Part shown: positions 9,386 through 18,126 of the stretch, in pieces
Layout of the letters: every line of letters begins with the position of its first letter
Position numbering within the stretch: position 1 is the first letter of the stretch
Source: JAWKZG01 sp041396125
GTDB lineage: Bacteria > Pseudomonadota > Gammaproteobacteria > Competibacterales > Competibacteraceae
Direction: 5' to 3'
Length of the DNA: 64,000 nt
Assembly: GCA_041396125.1 (NCBI GenBank)
Contig: JAWKZG010000002.1
Span: 1-64,000, forward strand
Program-made: the position numbers and the translations under genes
Notes under the pieces: generated by a model
Database searches by the model: none
Seen by the model: only the letters and a program-made list of their open reading frames with translations
Told to the model about the DNA's origin: nothing

Positions 9386-10492
9386 ATGAGTCATACCGCC
9401 CCGTTTCGAGCTGACGAAGTCGGCAGTCTGCTGCGTCCGGCTGAACTCAAGCAAGCCCGCGCTGATTACGCCACCGGCAAAATAAACGACGCGCAATTGC
9501 ACGCCATCGAAGATCACTGCATCCGTGCTGCGGTACGTAAACAGGAGTCTGTCGGCTTACAGGCCGTCACCGATGGCGAGTTCCGCCGCGCCTGGTGGCA
9601 TTTCGATTTTCTGGCTGGTCTGGACGGGGTAGAACTGGTCCAGGGCCAGAAAAGCATCCAGTTTCAGGGCGTACAGACCAAATCTGAAAGCATTGCGGTG
9701 ACCGCCAAAGTCGATTTCGGCAATCACCCGATGCTGGATCATTTCCGCTTTCTGCAAAAGACCACCCGGGTCACACCGAAGATGACCATCCCGTCACCAA
9801 CCGTGCTGCATTTCCGGGGCGGGCGAGAGGCGATCAGCAAAACGGTCTATCCTGATATGGACGCGTTTTATCAGGATACCGCTGCCGCCTATCGCAAAGC
9901 CGTGCAGGCATTTTACGAGGCTGGCTGCCGCTATCTGCAGTTTGACGATACGGTGTGGGCTTACCTGTGCTCGGAGAAAGAGCGTGCTGCGGTTCGGGCG
10001 CGGGGGGAAGAGCCTGATGCACTGCCGGCGATCTATACCGAAATGATCAACTACGCGCTGGCCGGGAAACCCGCTGATATGACGATTACTACCCATGTCT
10101 GCCGGGGTAATTTCCGTTCCAGCTGGATCAGCGAAGGCGGCTACGAGCCGGTCGCTGAAACGCTGCTGGCGGGCACCCATTACAATGGCTATTTCCTGGA
10201 ATATGATACCGATCGGGCCGGTGGTTTCGAGCCGCTGCGGTTTTTACCCAAAGGCGATAAACGGGTAGTGCTGGGTCTGGTGACCTCAAAATTCGGCACG
10301 CTGGAAGACAAAGACGCGGTCAAACGCCGCATCGAGGAAGCCGGTCAATATGCCGATATCGACCAGTTCTGTCTGAGTCCGCAGTGTGGTTTCGCCTCGA
10401 CCGAAGAGGGCAATCTGCTGGCCGAGGACGAACAATGGCGCAAGCTGGAATTAGTCGTCGAAATCGCTCAGGAAGTCTGGGGCGGGCTTTAG
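9386..10492 (+). CDS. MetE-core-type methionine synthase/methyltransferase
   Basis: Cobalamin-independent methionine synthase C-terminal barrel as a free-standing protein of 368 residues, lacking the N-terminal half of full MetE. The zinc ligands line up as H237 and C239 in THVCRGN, E272 in YFLEYD and C334 in SPQCGF. The family (YxjG/YxjH-like) transfers a methyl group to a thiol such as homocysteine, but the methyl donor of stand-alone cores is uncertain. The ATG at 9386 is preceded by GAGGAGCA and gives the family N-terminus. A transsulfuration-type gene lies convergent next door, consistent with sulfur amino acid metabolism. Confidence 0.86.
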   Translation: MSHTAPFRADEVGSLLRPAELKQARADYATGKINDAQLHAIEDHCIRAAVRKQESVGLQAVTDGEFRRAWWHFDFLAGLDGVELVQGQKSIQFQGVQTKSESIAVTAKVDFGNHPMLDHFRFLQKTTRVTPKMTIPSPTVLHFRGGREAISKTVYPDMDAFYQDTAAAYRKAVQAFYEAGCRYLQFDDTVWAYLCSEKERAAVRARGEEPDALPAIYTEMINYALAGKPADMTITTHVCRGNFRSSWISEGGYEPVAETLLAGTHYNGYFLEYDTDRAGGFEPLRFLPKGDKRVVLGLVTSKFGTLEDKDAVKRRIEEAGQYADIDQFCLSPQCGFASTEEGNLLAEDEQWRKLELVVEIAQEVWGGL

Positions 10493-10548
10493 AGACTGTT
10501 GCTAAGCCAGCTTTTATGTCGTGCTGTGCTGGCGTGTAGAGCATCTGG

Positions 10549-10568
10549 ATTCCCGCCTGTGCGGGAAT
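10549..10568. repeat. REP-like palindrome, copy 1
   Basis: ATTCCCGC, four-base loop, GCGGGAAT: a perfect 8-bp stem lying between two convergent genes. A near copy with the same flanking CTGGATTCCCGC core lies at 45262-45281. Such units are dispersed extragenic palindromes in many proteobacteria and may act as transcript ends or mobile REP elements. Confidence 0.75.
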
Positions 10569-10574
10569 GACAGT

Positions 10575-11717
10575 TTAATCCAGCGCCTGCTCCAGATCGG
10601 CGATTAAATCCTCGGCATGCTCAATGCCGGCGGATAAGCGCAGTAAATCGGCGGGGACCGGACTGCCCGGACCTTCAATCGAGGCGCGGTGTTCGATCAG
10701 GCTTTCCACGCCGCCCAGTGATGTTGCCCGTTTCCAGAGTTTAACCTTGGCGGCAGTCGCAATGGCAGCCTGTTCGCCGCCTTTGACACGCAGCGATAGC
10801 ATACCGCCGAAGCCTCCCTGCATTTGTTTGGCCGCCAGGGCGTGGCCGGGGTGACTGGGCAGACCGGGATAAAGCACCTCGGCAATACGTTCATGATGGG
10901 CGAAATGCTCGGCAATCTGCTGTGCATTTTGACAGGCCGCAGCCACCCGGATATGCAGGGTGCGCATGCCGCGTACCAGCAGCCAGGCCTCGAACGGGCC
11001 CAGCATTGCGCCGTTCATCTTGCGCAGTTGCACAATCTTTTGCCACCACTCATCTGCTCGCGCTGTGATCAGCGCCCCAGCTAACACATCGCTGTGGCCA
11101 TTGAGATATTTGGTTGCCGAGTGCATCACCAGGTCGGCGCCAAGTTGCAGGGGGCGGGTGAGCACGGGTGTGGCGACGGTATTGTCGACGCAAATTTTGG
11201 CCCCGGCAATATGCGCCAGTTCGGCGGCGGCGTGGATATCGGCAATACTCCACATCGGATTGGACGGCGTTTCCAGCCAGACCAGTCGGGTTTTGCCCTT
11301 GCGCAGCGTCCGGGCTAAGGCTTCCAGGTCGTCATTCGGCACGAATTCAATATCCAGTCCGGCCGGTTCGCCAATGTCCAACAGCCATTGCCGCAAGCCC
11401 CAATACATGACTCTGGGGGCAATGATATGTGAACCCGCTGGCAGCGATTGAAATACCGCCGCCGCTGCTGCGTGACCGGAGCCGAAGGTGAGGGCTGCCG
11501 TGCCCCCTTCAAGCTCGGCCAGCAGGGCTTCCGCCTGATCGTCGCCCGGACTGGTATCACGGGTATAACTGAAGCCGCGTCGGTATTGATTGTCCGGATC
11601 GCGGATAAAGGTGGTGGAGGGTTGTAGTGGCGGAATGATCGCGCCGGTTTGCGGATCGCTCCAGCCGAGTGCCTGGGCGGCTTTGGTGGCTGGATGCCAT
11701 GCTGATGAATCTGCCAT
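10575..11717 (-). CDS. PLP-dependent transsulfuration enzyme (cystathionine gamma-synthase/beta-lyase type)
   Basis: Fold-type I PLP enzyme of the Cys/Met metabolism family, 380 residues. The PLP lysine is K203 in HSATKYLNGHSD. The cofactor-phosphate region is TFGSGHAAA, and YTRDTSPG matches the active-site tyrosine/arginine segment. The family includes cystathionine gamma-synthase, beta-lyase and methionine gamma-lyase, and sequence reading alone does not separate them. It converges on the MetE-core gene and could supply homocysteine for it (inference). A REP-like palindrome lies just beyond its stop. Confidence 0.9.
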   Translation of the reverse strand: MADSSAWHPATKAAQALGWSDPQTGAIIPPLQPSTTFIRDPDNQYRRGFSYTRDTSPGDDQAEALLAELEGGTAALTFGSGHAAAAAVFQSLPAGSHIIAPRVMYWGLRQWLLDIGEPAGLDIEFVPNDDLEALARTLRKGKTRLVWLETPSNPMWSIADIHAAAELAHIAGAKICVDNTVATPVLTRPLQLGADLVMHSATKYLNGHSDVLAGALITARADEWWQKIVQLRKMNGAMLGPFEAWLLVRGMRTLHIRVAAACQNAQQIAEHFAHHERIAEVLYPGLPSHPGHALAAKQMQGGFGGMLSLRVKGGEQAAIATAAKVKLWKRATSLGGVESLIEHRASIEGPGSPVPADLLRLSAGIEHAEDLIADLEQALD

Positions 11718-11849
11718 AAAATTGTGCTGCCTTTAAGTTATTCGTGCCGTTACGGATAGGGTGTTGCGATACTGGTTTAAGATTTGTCGAAACGAATCAT
11801 TCTATAATGCCCGACCATTCACAGACACCGCTCAAGAGATTATCCCCGT

Positions 11850-13064
11850 ATGAATAATACAACCATGTGGCGCACGCCGACGCTGGTCATCAGTGCAGGG
11901 TGCTTGATTGCCATGCTTACTTTCGGCGTCCGTTCCGGGTTTGGCCTGTTTCTTGAGCCGATGTCCAGCGATCTGGGCTGGGGCCGTGAAGTGTTTGCCC
12001 TGGCGATAGCAATCCAGAATTTACTCTGGGGGCTGGGCCAGCCTTTTGCCGGTGCGTTGGCGGATCGCTACGGGGCGGGCCGGGTACTGGCCGGGGGCGG
12101 CATATTGTACGTGCTGGGACTGGTGCTGATGGCATTTACCTCGTCACCAGTAATGCTGTATCTGTCAGCGGGTGTCTTGATTGGTCTGGCCTTGTCGGGG
12201 GCGGCTTTTGGCATTGTGCTGGCCGCGATTACCCGGATTGTGTCAGAGGAAAAACGCTCCTGGGCCTTGGGCATGGGGACAGCAGCAGGCTCACTGGGGC
12301 AGTTTCTGCTGACACCACTCGGACAGGCTTTTCTGAGTGCTTACGGCTGGTCAACGGCATTATTGCTGCTGGCCGGTCTGGCGGCTGCCGTTATTCCGTT
12401 GGCTAGTGTGCTGGCTGGTAAGCCGCAGATGACGGGGGTCGGTATGGAGCAATCATTGCGCCAGGCGCTGAAAGAGGCGGGCGGGCATGCCAGTTACTGG
12501 TATCTGATTGCTGGTTTTTTTGTCTGTGGTTTTCACGTGGCATTTATCCAGACCCACTTGCCAGCTTATCTGAGTGATATGGGGCTGGGTGGCTCGATTG
12601 GCGCCTGGGCTATTTCCCTGGTCGGTCTGTTTAATGTCGTTGGCGCGTATATGTCTGGGGTGATGGGCGGCAAATACAGCAAAAAATATCTGCTGAGTTT
12701 TTTGTACTTCGCTCGTGCGGTGGTTATCGCCCTGTTTATCATGTTGCCGTTGTCGCCGCTGACGGTGTATCTGTTCTCGGCGGCCATCGGCCTGTTATGG
12801 CTGTCGACAGTGCCTTTAACGTCAGGGCTGGTAGCGCTGATGTTCGGGCCGCGCTATATGGCAACATTATTCGGAATCGTGTTTTTCAGCCATCAGATCG
12901 GCGCGTTTCTGGGCGTCTGGCTGGGCGGTTTACTGTATGACAGCACCGGTTCCTATCAAGTCGTCTGGTGGATGGGCGTCGCTTTAGGCATTCTGGCCGG
13001 TCTGATCCACTGGCCGATCCGGGAACAGCAGGTTGCCCGCTTAGAGCCTGCGCCAGCGGTCTGA
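11850..13064 (+). CDS. MFS transporter (monocarboxylate/oxalate-formate type)
   Basis: Major facilitator superfamily carrier of 404 residues with twelve hydrophobic segments. The N-terminal TFGVRSGFGLFLEPMSSDLG block and the inter-domain layout resemble the oxalate/formate and monocarboxylate antiporter branch. Loop 2-3 carries the family motif GALADRYGAGRVL. Substrate cannot be read from the sequence. It is divergent from the transsulfuration gene and shows no broken frame, unlike the other MFS gene of this window. Confidence 0.88.
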   Translation: MNNTTMWRTPTLVISAGCLIAMLTFGVRSGFGLFLEPMSSDLGWGREVFALAIAIQNLLWGLGQPFAGALADRYGAGRVLAGGGILYVLGLVLMAFTSSPVMLYLSAGVLIGLALSGAAFGIVLAAITRIVSEEKRSWALGMGTAAGSLGQFLLTPLGQAFLSAYGWSTALLLLAGLAAAVIPLASVLAGKPQMTGVGMEQSLRQALKEAGGHASYWYLIAGFFVCGFHVAFIQTHLPAYLSDMGLGGSIGAWAISLVGLFNVVGAYMSGVMGGKYSKKYLLSFLYFARAVVIALFIMLPLSPLTVYLFSAAIGLLWLSTVPLTSGLVALMFGPRYMATLFGIVFFSHQIGAFLGVWLGGLLYDSTGSYQVVWWMGVALGILAGLIHWPIREQQVARLEPAPAV

Positions 13065-13139
13065 TTCCCCAACCAATCCAGGCGCACACTGCCATACCTG
13101 CGAATACAGTCAGGTATTGAGTGAGAGCATTGTCCAGGG

Positions 13140-13388
13140 TTATTGGCCAGGAGTGCCAAGACCAGCAGCATGTTCTGGCGGGTTGCGTCGGCGCTGATGG
13201 ATCATGCGCTGATGCAGATCGTTGATAATACGGCTGCCACTGCGACAGAACAGAAACGGCAGAAATGCATGCACCAGCAGTACCGTTGCACCCAGCACAA
13301 AGCGGGCAAAAAAACCGAGTGCGACCGCCATATGTTCGAAATAGGTTTCGTTAACACTGGCGGGATGGGCGGTAAATAACTGGCGCAT
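13140..13388 (-). CDS. DUF6356-like small membrane protein
   Basis: An 82-residue protein starting with the family-like block TAHPASVNETYFEHMAVA, then one hydrophobic helix (about residues 25-46) and a basic tail. Proteins of this kind (DUF6356) are single-pass membrane proteins of unknown function. It is divergent from the Lrp-type regulator and may share its promoter region. Confidence 0.7.
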   Translation of the reverse strand: MRQLFTAHPASVNETYFEHMAVALGFFARFVLGATVLLVHAFLPFLFCRSGSRIINDLHQRMIHQRRRNPPEHAAGLGTPGQ

Positions 13389-13462
13389 AACAGATCTTCT
13401 CCAGGTTGAGTTTGAATGCGCACCCGATTATCAAAACAGCCTGGGAATATTAGCCCAAATTA

Positions 13463-13476
13463 TCCATATTTATGGA
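13463..13476. promoter_or_regulatory. palindrome in the promoter of the Lrp-type gene
   Basis: TCCATATTTATGGA, a 6-bp perfect inverted repeat with a 2-bp centre in an AT-rich stretch 47 bases upstream of the Lrp-type start and 75 bases upstream of the divergent DUF6356 gene. Lrp/AsnC proteins usually bind such AT-centred palindromes and regulate themselves; binding here is inference. Confidence 0.4.
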
Positions 13477-13523
13477 CTAATATTATAAAATTGTCCCACG
13501 AAAATACATTTCAATAGAAAATA

Positions 13524-13985
13524 ATGCTGGATCGAATTGATTTAAGAATCCTGGGTTATCTGCAGCGGGACGCCACACTGTCCTTGCATGAACTGGCCGA
13601 GCGGGTCAGCCTGAGCAAAAACCCCTGCTGGCGGCGGGTGCAGAAACTGCAGCAGCAGGGCTATATCAAAAAGCAGGTGGCTGTGCTGGACCCCGGAAAG
13701 CTGAATCTCGGAGTAACCGTTTTCGTTAATGTACGCACCAACCAGCATTCCGCCGACTGGCTGAAACGTTTTGCCGAAGTGGTCAATGCGATTCCCGAAG
13801 TGGTCGAGTTTTACCGCATGAGCGGTAATGTGGACTATATGCTGAAAATCGTGGTGCCGACGATCGAGGCGTATGATGCGGTATACAAGAAAATGATCTC
13901 GAATATCGACATCTACGACGTCAGTTCGTATTTCGCCATGGAAGAGCTGAAAAACACCACCGAACTGCCCCTGAATTATTTATAA
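13524..13985 (+). CDS. Lrp/AsnC family transcriptional regulator
   Basis: 153 residues, the standard length. The N-terminal winged helix-turn-helix (LDRIDLRILGYLQRDATLS through LSKNPCWRRVQKL, about residues 2-45) is followed by an RAM-type effector domain (about 70-145) ending in the usual YFAMEELKNTTELPL. Family members are octameric DNA binders that respond to amino acids. The target genes are unknown, with the divergent gene and itself the first suspects. Confidence 0.95.
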   Translation: MLDRIDLRILGYLQRDATLSLHELAERVSLSKNPCWRRVQKLQQQGYIKKQVAVLDPGKLNLGVTVFVNVRTNQHSADWLKRFAEVVNAIPEVVEFYRMSGNVDYMLKIVVPTIEAYDAVYKKMISNIDIYDVSSYFAMEELKNTTELPLNYL

Positions 13986-14017
13986 GTTTTTTATATAAAC
14001 TGACCGGAGCAGGCCAG

Positions 14018-15307
14018 TTAACCCGGTGACGGGTTTAGCAGCTGCGCGATGTCATCTGCTGCTGTCTGTGGTGCCAGGAAATCACCCTGACCGAGTTCGC
14101 AGTCTTCCCATTTGAGAAATTCCAGCTGCTCTTTGGTCTGTACGCCAAGGGCGACGACGCTGATGTCCAGGGTATGCGCCAGCGCAATAATCGCGCGGGT
14201 GATAGCGGCACTGTCCGGGTTGGTGACCGATTCGGCTACGAAAGCGGGGTCGATTTTAAGCCGTTTCGGCTGCAGATGTTTAAGCTGTGACAAGGTCATG
14301 GCGCCATTGCCAAAATAATCCACCACCAGGCTAATCCCCAGCGTATGCAGTGTCTGCAAGGTGTCCAGACTGGCCTGATTCTGCTGCAAGGCGGTTTCTG
14401 AAAATTCAAACTCGCTGACTGGCGGGGACAGCATAGCGGGCCAGCAGCTGCTTCAGGGCAGGCAGAAAGCAGGCGTCTGCAGCATCTCCAGACTCATGTC
14501 GAGGGCTATCCGCGGCGTTGCCGCGCCGCTGCTATGCCAGTTTTGCAATAGCGTGTCCAGGGCCTGAATCAGACACTCGCCTAATAAGGCCAGCTGTCCG
14601 GCTGAGTTGGCCAGAGCGTACAAATCGGCTGCTGTCAGCCTGCCACCCTGTTGCTGCGGCCAGCAGGGAAACACCTCAACACCTGTAATCTGACTACTGG
14701 CCAGTTCGACCTGGGCTTGCAGCTGCACTTGCAGGGCGCCGTTTTGCAGAGCTCTGGATAGCGCAAGTGCCGTCGCCGGCGGCTGTGCGGGTGTCACGGC
14801 TGTGCGGGCACCACGGCTGTCGTGGCTGCCGAGCGGGCGTTTCTGCAGGCTTTTGATGTAATGGTAAGCCCGTAGTGCGGCAATCAGGATCGAATGCAGG
14901 CGCTGCGCAGTAATGTCAGTTTTCAGAAAATAGCCATTGATATCGTAATTGATGATGACTTCCTGCTCGGGTGCCTGGCCCGGTTGACCGGTGCGCAGCA
15001 CGATTTGCACATCATGATTGGCCAGCGTTTCCCGGATATAGTGGATCAACTGCAGCCCGGCGTTATCGGTCTCCATAACTACATCCAATAGCACCAGTGC
15101 CGTTTCCGGATGCCTCTGCAGGAAAGATCGTGCTGCTTCGGCGGAATAGGTGCTGTGCAGTTCAACCGGCTGGCCGCAAAACTGGATATCGGCCAGCAAC
15201 ATTCGCGTGACCTCATGCACCTGCGGTTCATCATCAACGATAAGCACCAACCAGCCTGAAGCCTTTTGCCGGGCCGGTTTATCTGTCGCGAATAGGGATT
15301 TGATCAT
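14018..15307 (-). pseudogene. response regulator with degenerate EAL domain, frame broken in the EAL part
   Basis: Receiver domain at about residues 18-140 with acidic D25/D26 and phospho-acceptor D75 (LVLLDVVM), followed by an EAL-type domain. The frame breaks near 14440 and similarity resumes in another frame (EFSETALQQNQASLD to the stop at 14018). Catalytic motifs are poor: the EAL signature reads GVEVF, the DDFG loop reads VDYFGNG and the AEGVE motif reads ALGVQ. Even with frames joined, c-di-GMP hydrolysis seems unlikely, and binding or output by protein contact is more plausible. Its ATG overlaps the kinase stop (ATGA), so it is the probable partner of that kinase. Confidence 0.82.
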
Positions 15308-18018
15308 ACGAGATCTCCTGGAGCGCCTGGAGCGGATGTTGCCTGCCGCAGCGGCAGTCGCATCAGAAACGTGGTGCCTTGGCCGGGCGTGCTGTCAACG
15401 CTCAGCGTGCCCTGTAATTGCCCGGTGACAATGTTATACACCAGATGCAGGCCAAGCCCGCTGCCTCCCTGGCCGCGTTTGGTGGTAAAAAAAGGATCAA
15501 AAATCTTGTCATGCAACTCGGCTGGAATCCCTCTGCCGTCGTCCTGATAACGTAGTTCCAGCCAGTCATCATCGAGCTTGCGCGCACTGATGCGGATGGT
15601 GCCGGCGATGCTGGCTTCGTAGGCGTGCAGCAGACTGTTCATGACCAGATTGGTGATTACCTGGGCGAACAGGCCGGGGTAGCCGTCGATCTGGATATCC
15701 GCCGGACAGTCGACCAGTACCTTGTGTGGCGATCTTTTTAACTTCGGCTGCAGACTCAGCAGCGTTTCCTGGATGTATTCCTGCAGATTGAACGGGCGTT
15801 GTTTCTCGCTGGTGCGATCAACGGCGATCTGTTTGAAGCTGTGCACCAGAGCGGCGGTGCGGTTGGCATTCGCCAGCAGTAAACGGGTTGATTCTTCGGT
15901 TTGCTGCAACAGCTGCTGCAGTTCCGCCTGCGACAGGGTGCCGTTGTGCACGCGTTGGCGTAGTGCTTCACTGCGATCATGCAAAAAGGAAGCGGCACTG
16001 ACCATGATGCCGACCGGGGTATTGATCTCATGGGCGACCCCTGCGACCAGGCTGCCCAAAGAGGCCATTTTCTCGGCCTGGGCCAGGTCACGCTGCGCCA
16101 GTTCCAGATAATGCAGAGAATTTACCAATTCGCTTTCCGCCAGATCCCGGCTTTCATGGGCCAGCGTGATCCACCACACACCGATGGCAATCAACACCAG
16201 CGCGCCGGCATAGATACGCAGCATGATGCCTGCGAAATCGACATTCTGCAAAGCCGGATCGGTATCAAGCAAGCGGTAAGCCAGCAGGAGAAACACCCCG
16301 GTTGCGATGGCCACCAGACTGAACAGTCCTAAAAACCAGCCGATCCGACGGCCAAAACTCGGCTGGAAAACCGGTTCAGCCAGCGATGGTGGACTGTGCG
16401 GTGACAGCAGTGTCGGGGTTTTGCAGACATCATGGCAGTGATTGTCCAGACTGCAACAGAGTGAACAGATCGGGCCGTCATAAAACGGACATTGTGCCAT
16501 GTCGTCAGGTTCATAAAATTGTTCGCAGATACAGCAGCGCATGGGCTGAGGGTTTGGCTGACCGCGCCAGTCTGCCGGTGCCGGGCGGGCGATGTAATAC
16601 CGGCCACGGGTAAGCAGGCCGATCAGCACCGCGCTGCCAAAGGCAGTCGCCAGCGACAGAAACGCGGAATACACCCGCAATACTTCACCCAGCAGGCCAA
16701 AAAAAGCGCACAGAGAAAGCACCGATGCGATCAGCATACCGCCACAGCCAACCGGATTGACATTGTGCAGATAAGCGCGTTTGAATTCGATATAAGGGGG
16801 GCTGATACCCAGTGGTTTTAGCACCATCAGATCCGCCACAATAGCGCCGATCCAGGCGATAGCAACGATAGAATAAATGCTCAGGACGGCTTCCAGCGTC
16901 TCGAAAATGCCCAGTAGCATCAGTAATAGCGCGATGATGACGTTGAACACCAGCCAGACCACCCGGCCGGGATGATAATGTGCCAGGCGCGAGAAAAAAT
17001 TCGACCAGGCCAGCGAGCCGGCATAGGCATTGGTGACATTGATCTTGATCTGTGACAACACCACGAATAAGGTCGCAAATGCCAGTACCAGCGCTGGATC
17101 ACTGAAAACGAACTCGTAGGCCTGGCTGTACATATGAATCGGCTCGATCGCACTGTTGTAACTGACGCCGGCACTGACCCCAATAACGGCCAGCAGACTG
17201 CCCGCCAGAATTTTTGTGCCGCCCAGCACAATCCAGCCAGGACCTGCCGCCAGCATCGCTCTCCACCAGTGTGATCGGGTCTGTTCGGTGCGTTCGGGCA
17301 GGAAACGTAGATAATCCACCTGTTCGCCGATCTGTACTACCAGCGCGAACAAAACACCGCTGGCGGCACCGAAAGACAACAGATTGAAACCGGTATCAGT
17401 ACCGGATTTACCGCCGAAACTGGCCCATTTCGACAAAATAGCGGGGTCTTTATAAAAAATACAGAACAATGGCAGCACGAACAGCACGATCCATAAGGGT
17501 TGCGTCCAGAATTGCAATTGGTTGATCAGGGTCACGCCAAAAAACGTGATCGGGATAATCACCAGTGAACTCAGCACATAGCCAAAAACCAGCGGCAAGC
17601 CGAAATAAAGTTCCAGCGCCTGTGCCATAATGGCGGCTTCCAGCGCAAAAAAAATAAACGTAAACGAGGCGTAAATCAGCGAAGTTATGGTCGAACCAAT
17701 ATAACCAAAACCCGCGCCCCGAGTAAGCAGGTCCATATCGATATTGTAGCGGCTGGCATAATACGCGATGGGCAAGTTAGTAATAAATATAATTAATGAA
17801 ACCAATAAAATGGCGGCAAATGCATTGTGAAATCCATAGCTTAAAGTGATTGCGCCGCCGATGGCCTCCAGCGCCAGAAACGAGATACCGCCAAGTGCGG
17901 TATTGGCCAGCAGCCAGGCCGGCCAGCGCCGGTAACTGCGGGCGGCGTAACGCAAGGCGTAGTCTTCCAGCGTTTCATTGGCGACCCAGGCCCGGTAATT
18001 GCGCTTAACTCTGATCAT
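15304..18018 (-). CDS. NCS1-type permease fused to sensor histidine kinase
   Basis: A 904-residue fusion. Residues about 15-475 form a permease of the NCS1 (cytosine/purine/allantoin) type with about twelve membrane segments. Residues 494-532 form a cysteine-rich, probably zinc-binding module with nine Cys and two His. Two further membrane helices follow (about 558-580 and 598-620), then a coiled segment and a histidine kinase: H-box H663 in GVAHEINTP, N-box N794, G1 DDGRG (826-830) and G2 GQGGSGLGL (849-857). The plan recalls CbrA/CrbS kinases, which carry an SLC5 transporter instead. It probably senses, and perhaps moves, a small nitrogen compound. Translation is coupled to the receiver-EAL gene; a LuxR-type gene is divergent. 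Confidence 0.93.
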   Translation of the reverse strand: MIRVKRNYRAWVANETLEDYALRYAARSYRRWPAWLLANTALGGISFLALEAIGGAITLSYGFHNAFAAILLVSLIIFITNLPIAYYASRYNIDMDLLTRGAGFGYIGSTITSLIYASFTFIFFALEAAIMAQALELYFGLPLVFGYVLSSLVIIPITFFGVTLINQLQFWTQPLWIVLFVLPLFCIFYKDPAILSKWASFGGKSGTDTGFNLLSFGAASGVLFALVVQIGEQVDYLRFLPERTEQTRSHWWRAMLAAGPGWIVLGGTKILAGSLLAVIGVSAGVSYNSAIEPIHMYSQAYEFVFSDPALVLAFATLFVVLSQIKINVTNAYAGSLAWSNFFSRLAHYHPGRVVWLVFNVIIALLLMLLGIFETLEAVLSIYSIVAIAWIGAIVADLMVLKPLGISPPYIEFKRAYLHNVNPVGCGGMLIASVLSLCAFFGLLGEVLRVYSAFLSLATAFGSAVLIGLLTRGRYYIARPAPADWRGQPNPQPMRCCICEQFYEPDDMAQCPFYDGPICSLCCSLDNHCHDVCKTPTLLSPHSPPSLAEPVFQPSFGRRIGWFLGLFSLVAIATGVFLLLAYRLLDTDPALQNVDFAGIMLRIYAGALVLIAIGVWWITLAHESRDLAESELVNSLHYLELAQRDLAQAEKMASLGSLVAGVAHEINTPVGIMVSAASFLHDRSEALRQRVHNGTLSQAELQQLLQQTEESTRLLLANANRTAALVHSFKQIAVDRTSEKQRPFNLQEYIQETLLSLQPKLKRSPHKVLVDCPADIQIDGYPGLFAQVITNLVMNSLLHAYEASIAGTIRISARKLDDDWLELRYQDDGRGIPAELHDKIFDPFFTTKRGQGGSGLGLHLVYNIVTGQLQGTLSVDSTPGQGTTFLMRLPLRQATSAPGAPGDLV

Positions 18019-18126
18019 GAATCAGCGCCACGCTACTTTTTTGATCGATTAGCATCGTAGTTAAGACCTGCTTGTTGTTGGAGTCAAGTCGGCAAAATTA
18101 GGCGGAGAAATCCTTAGGTACGCTGC

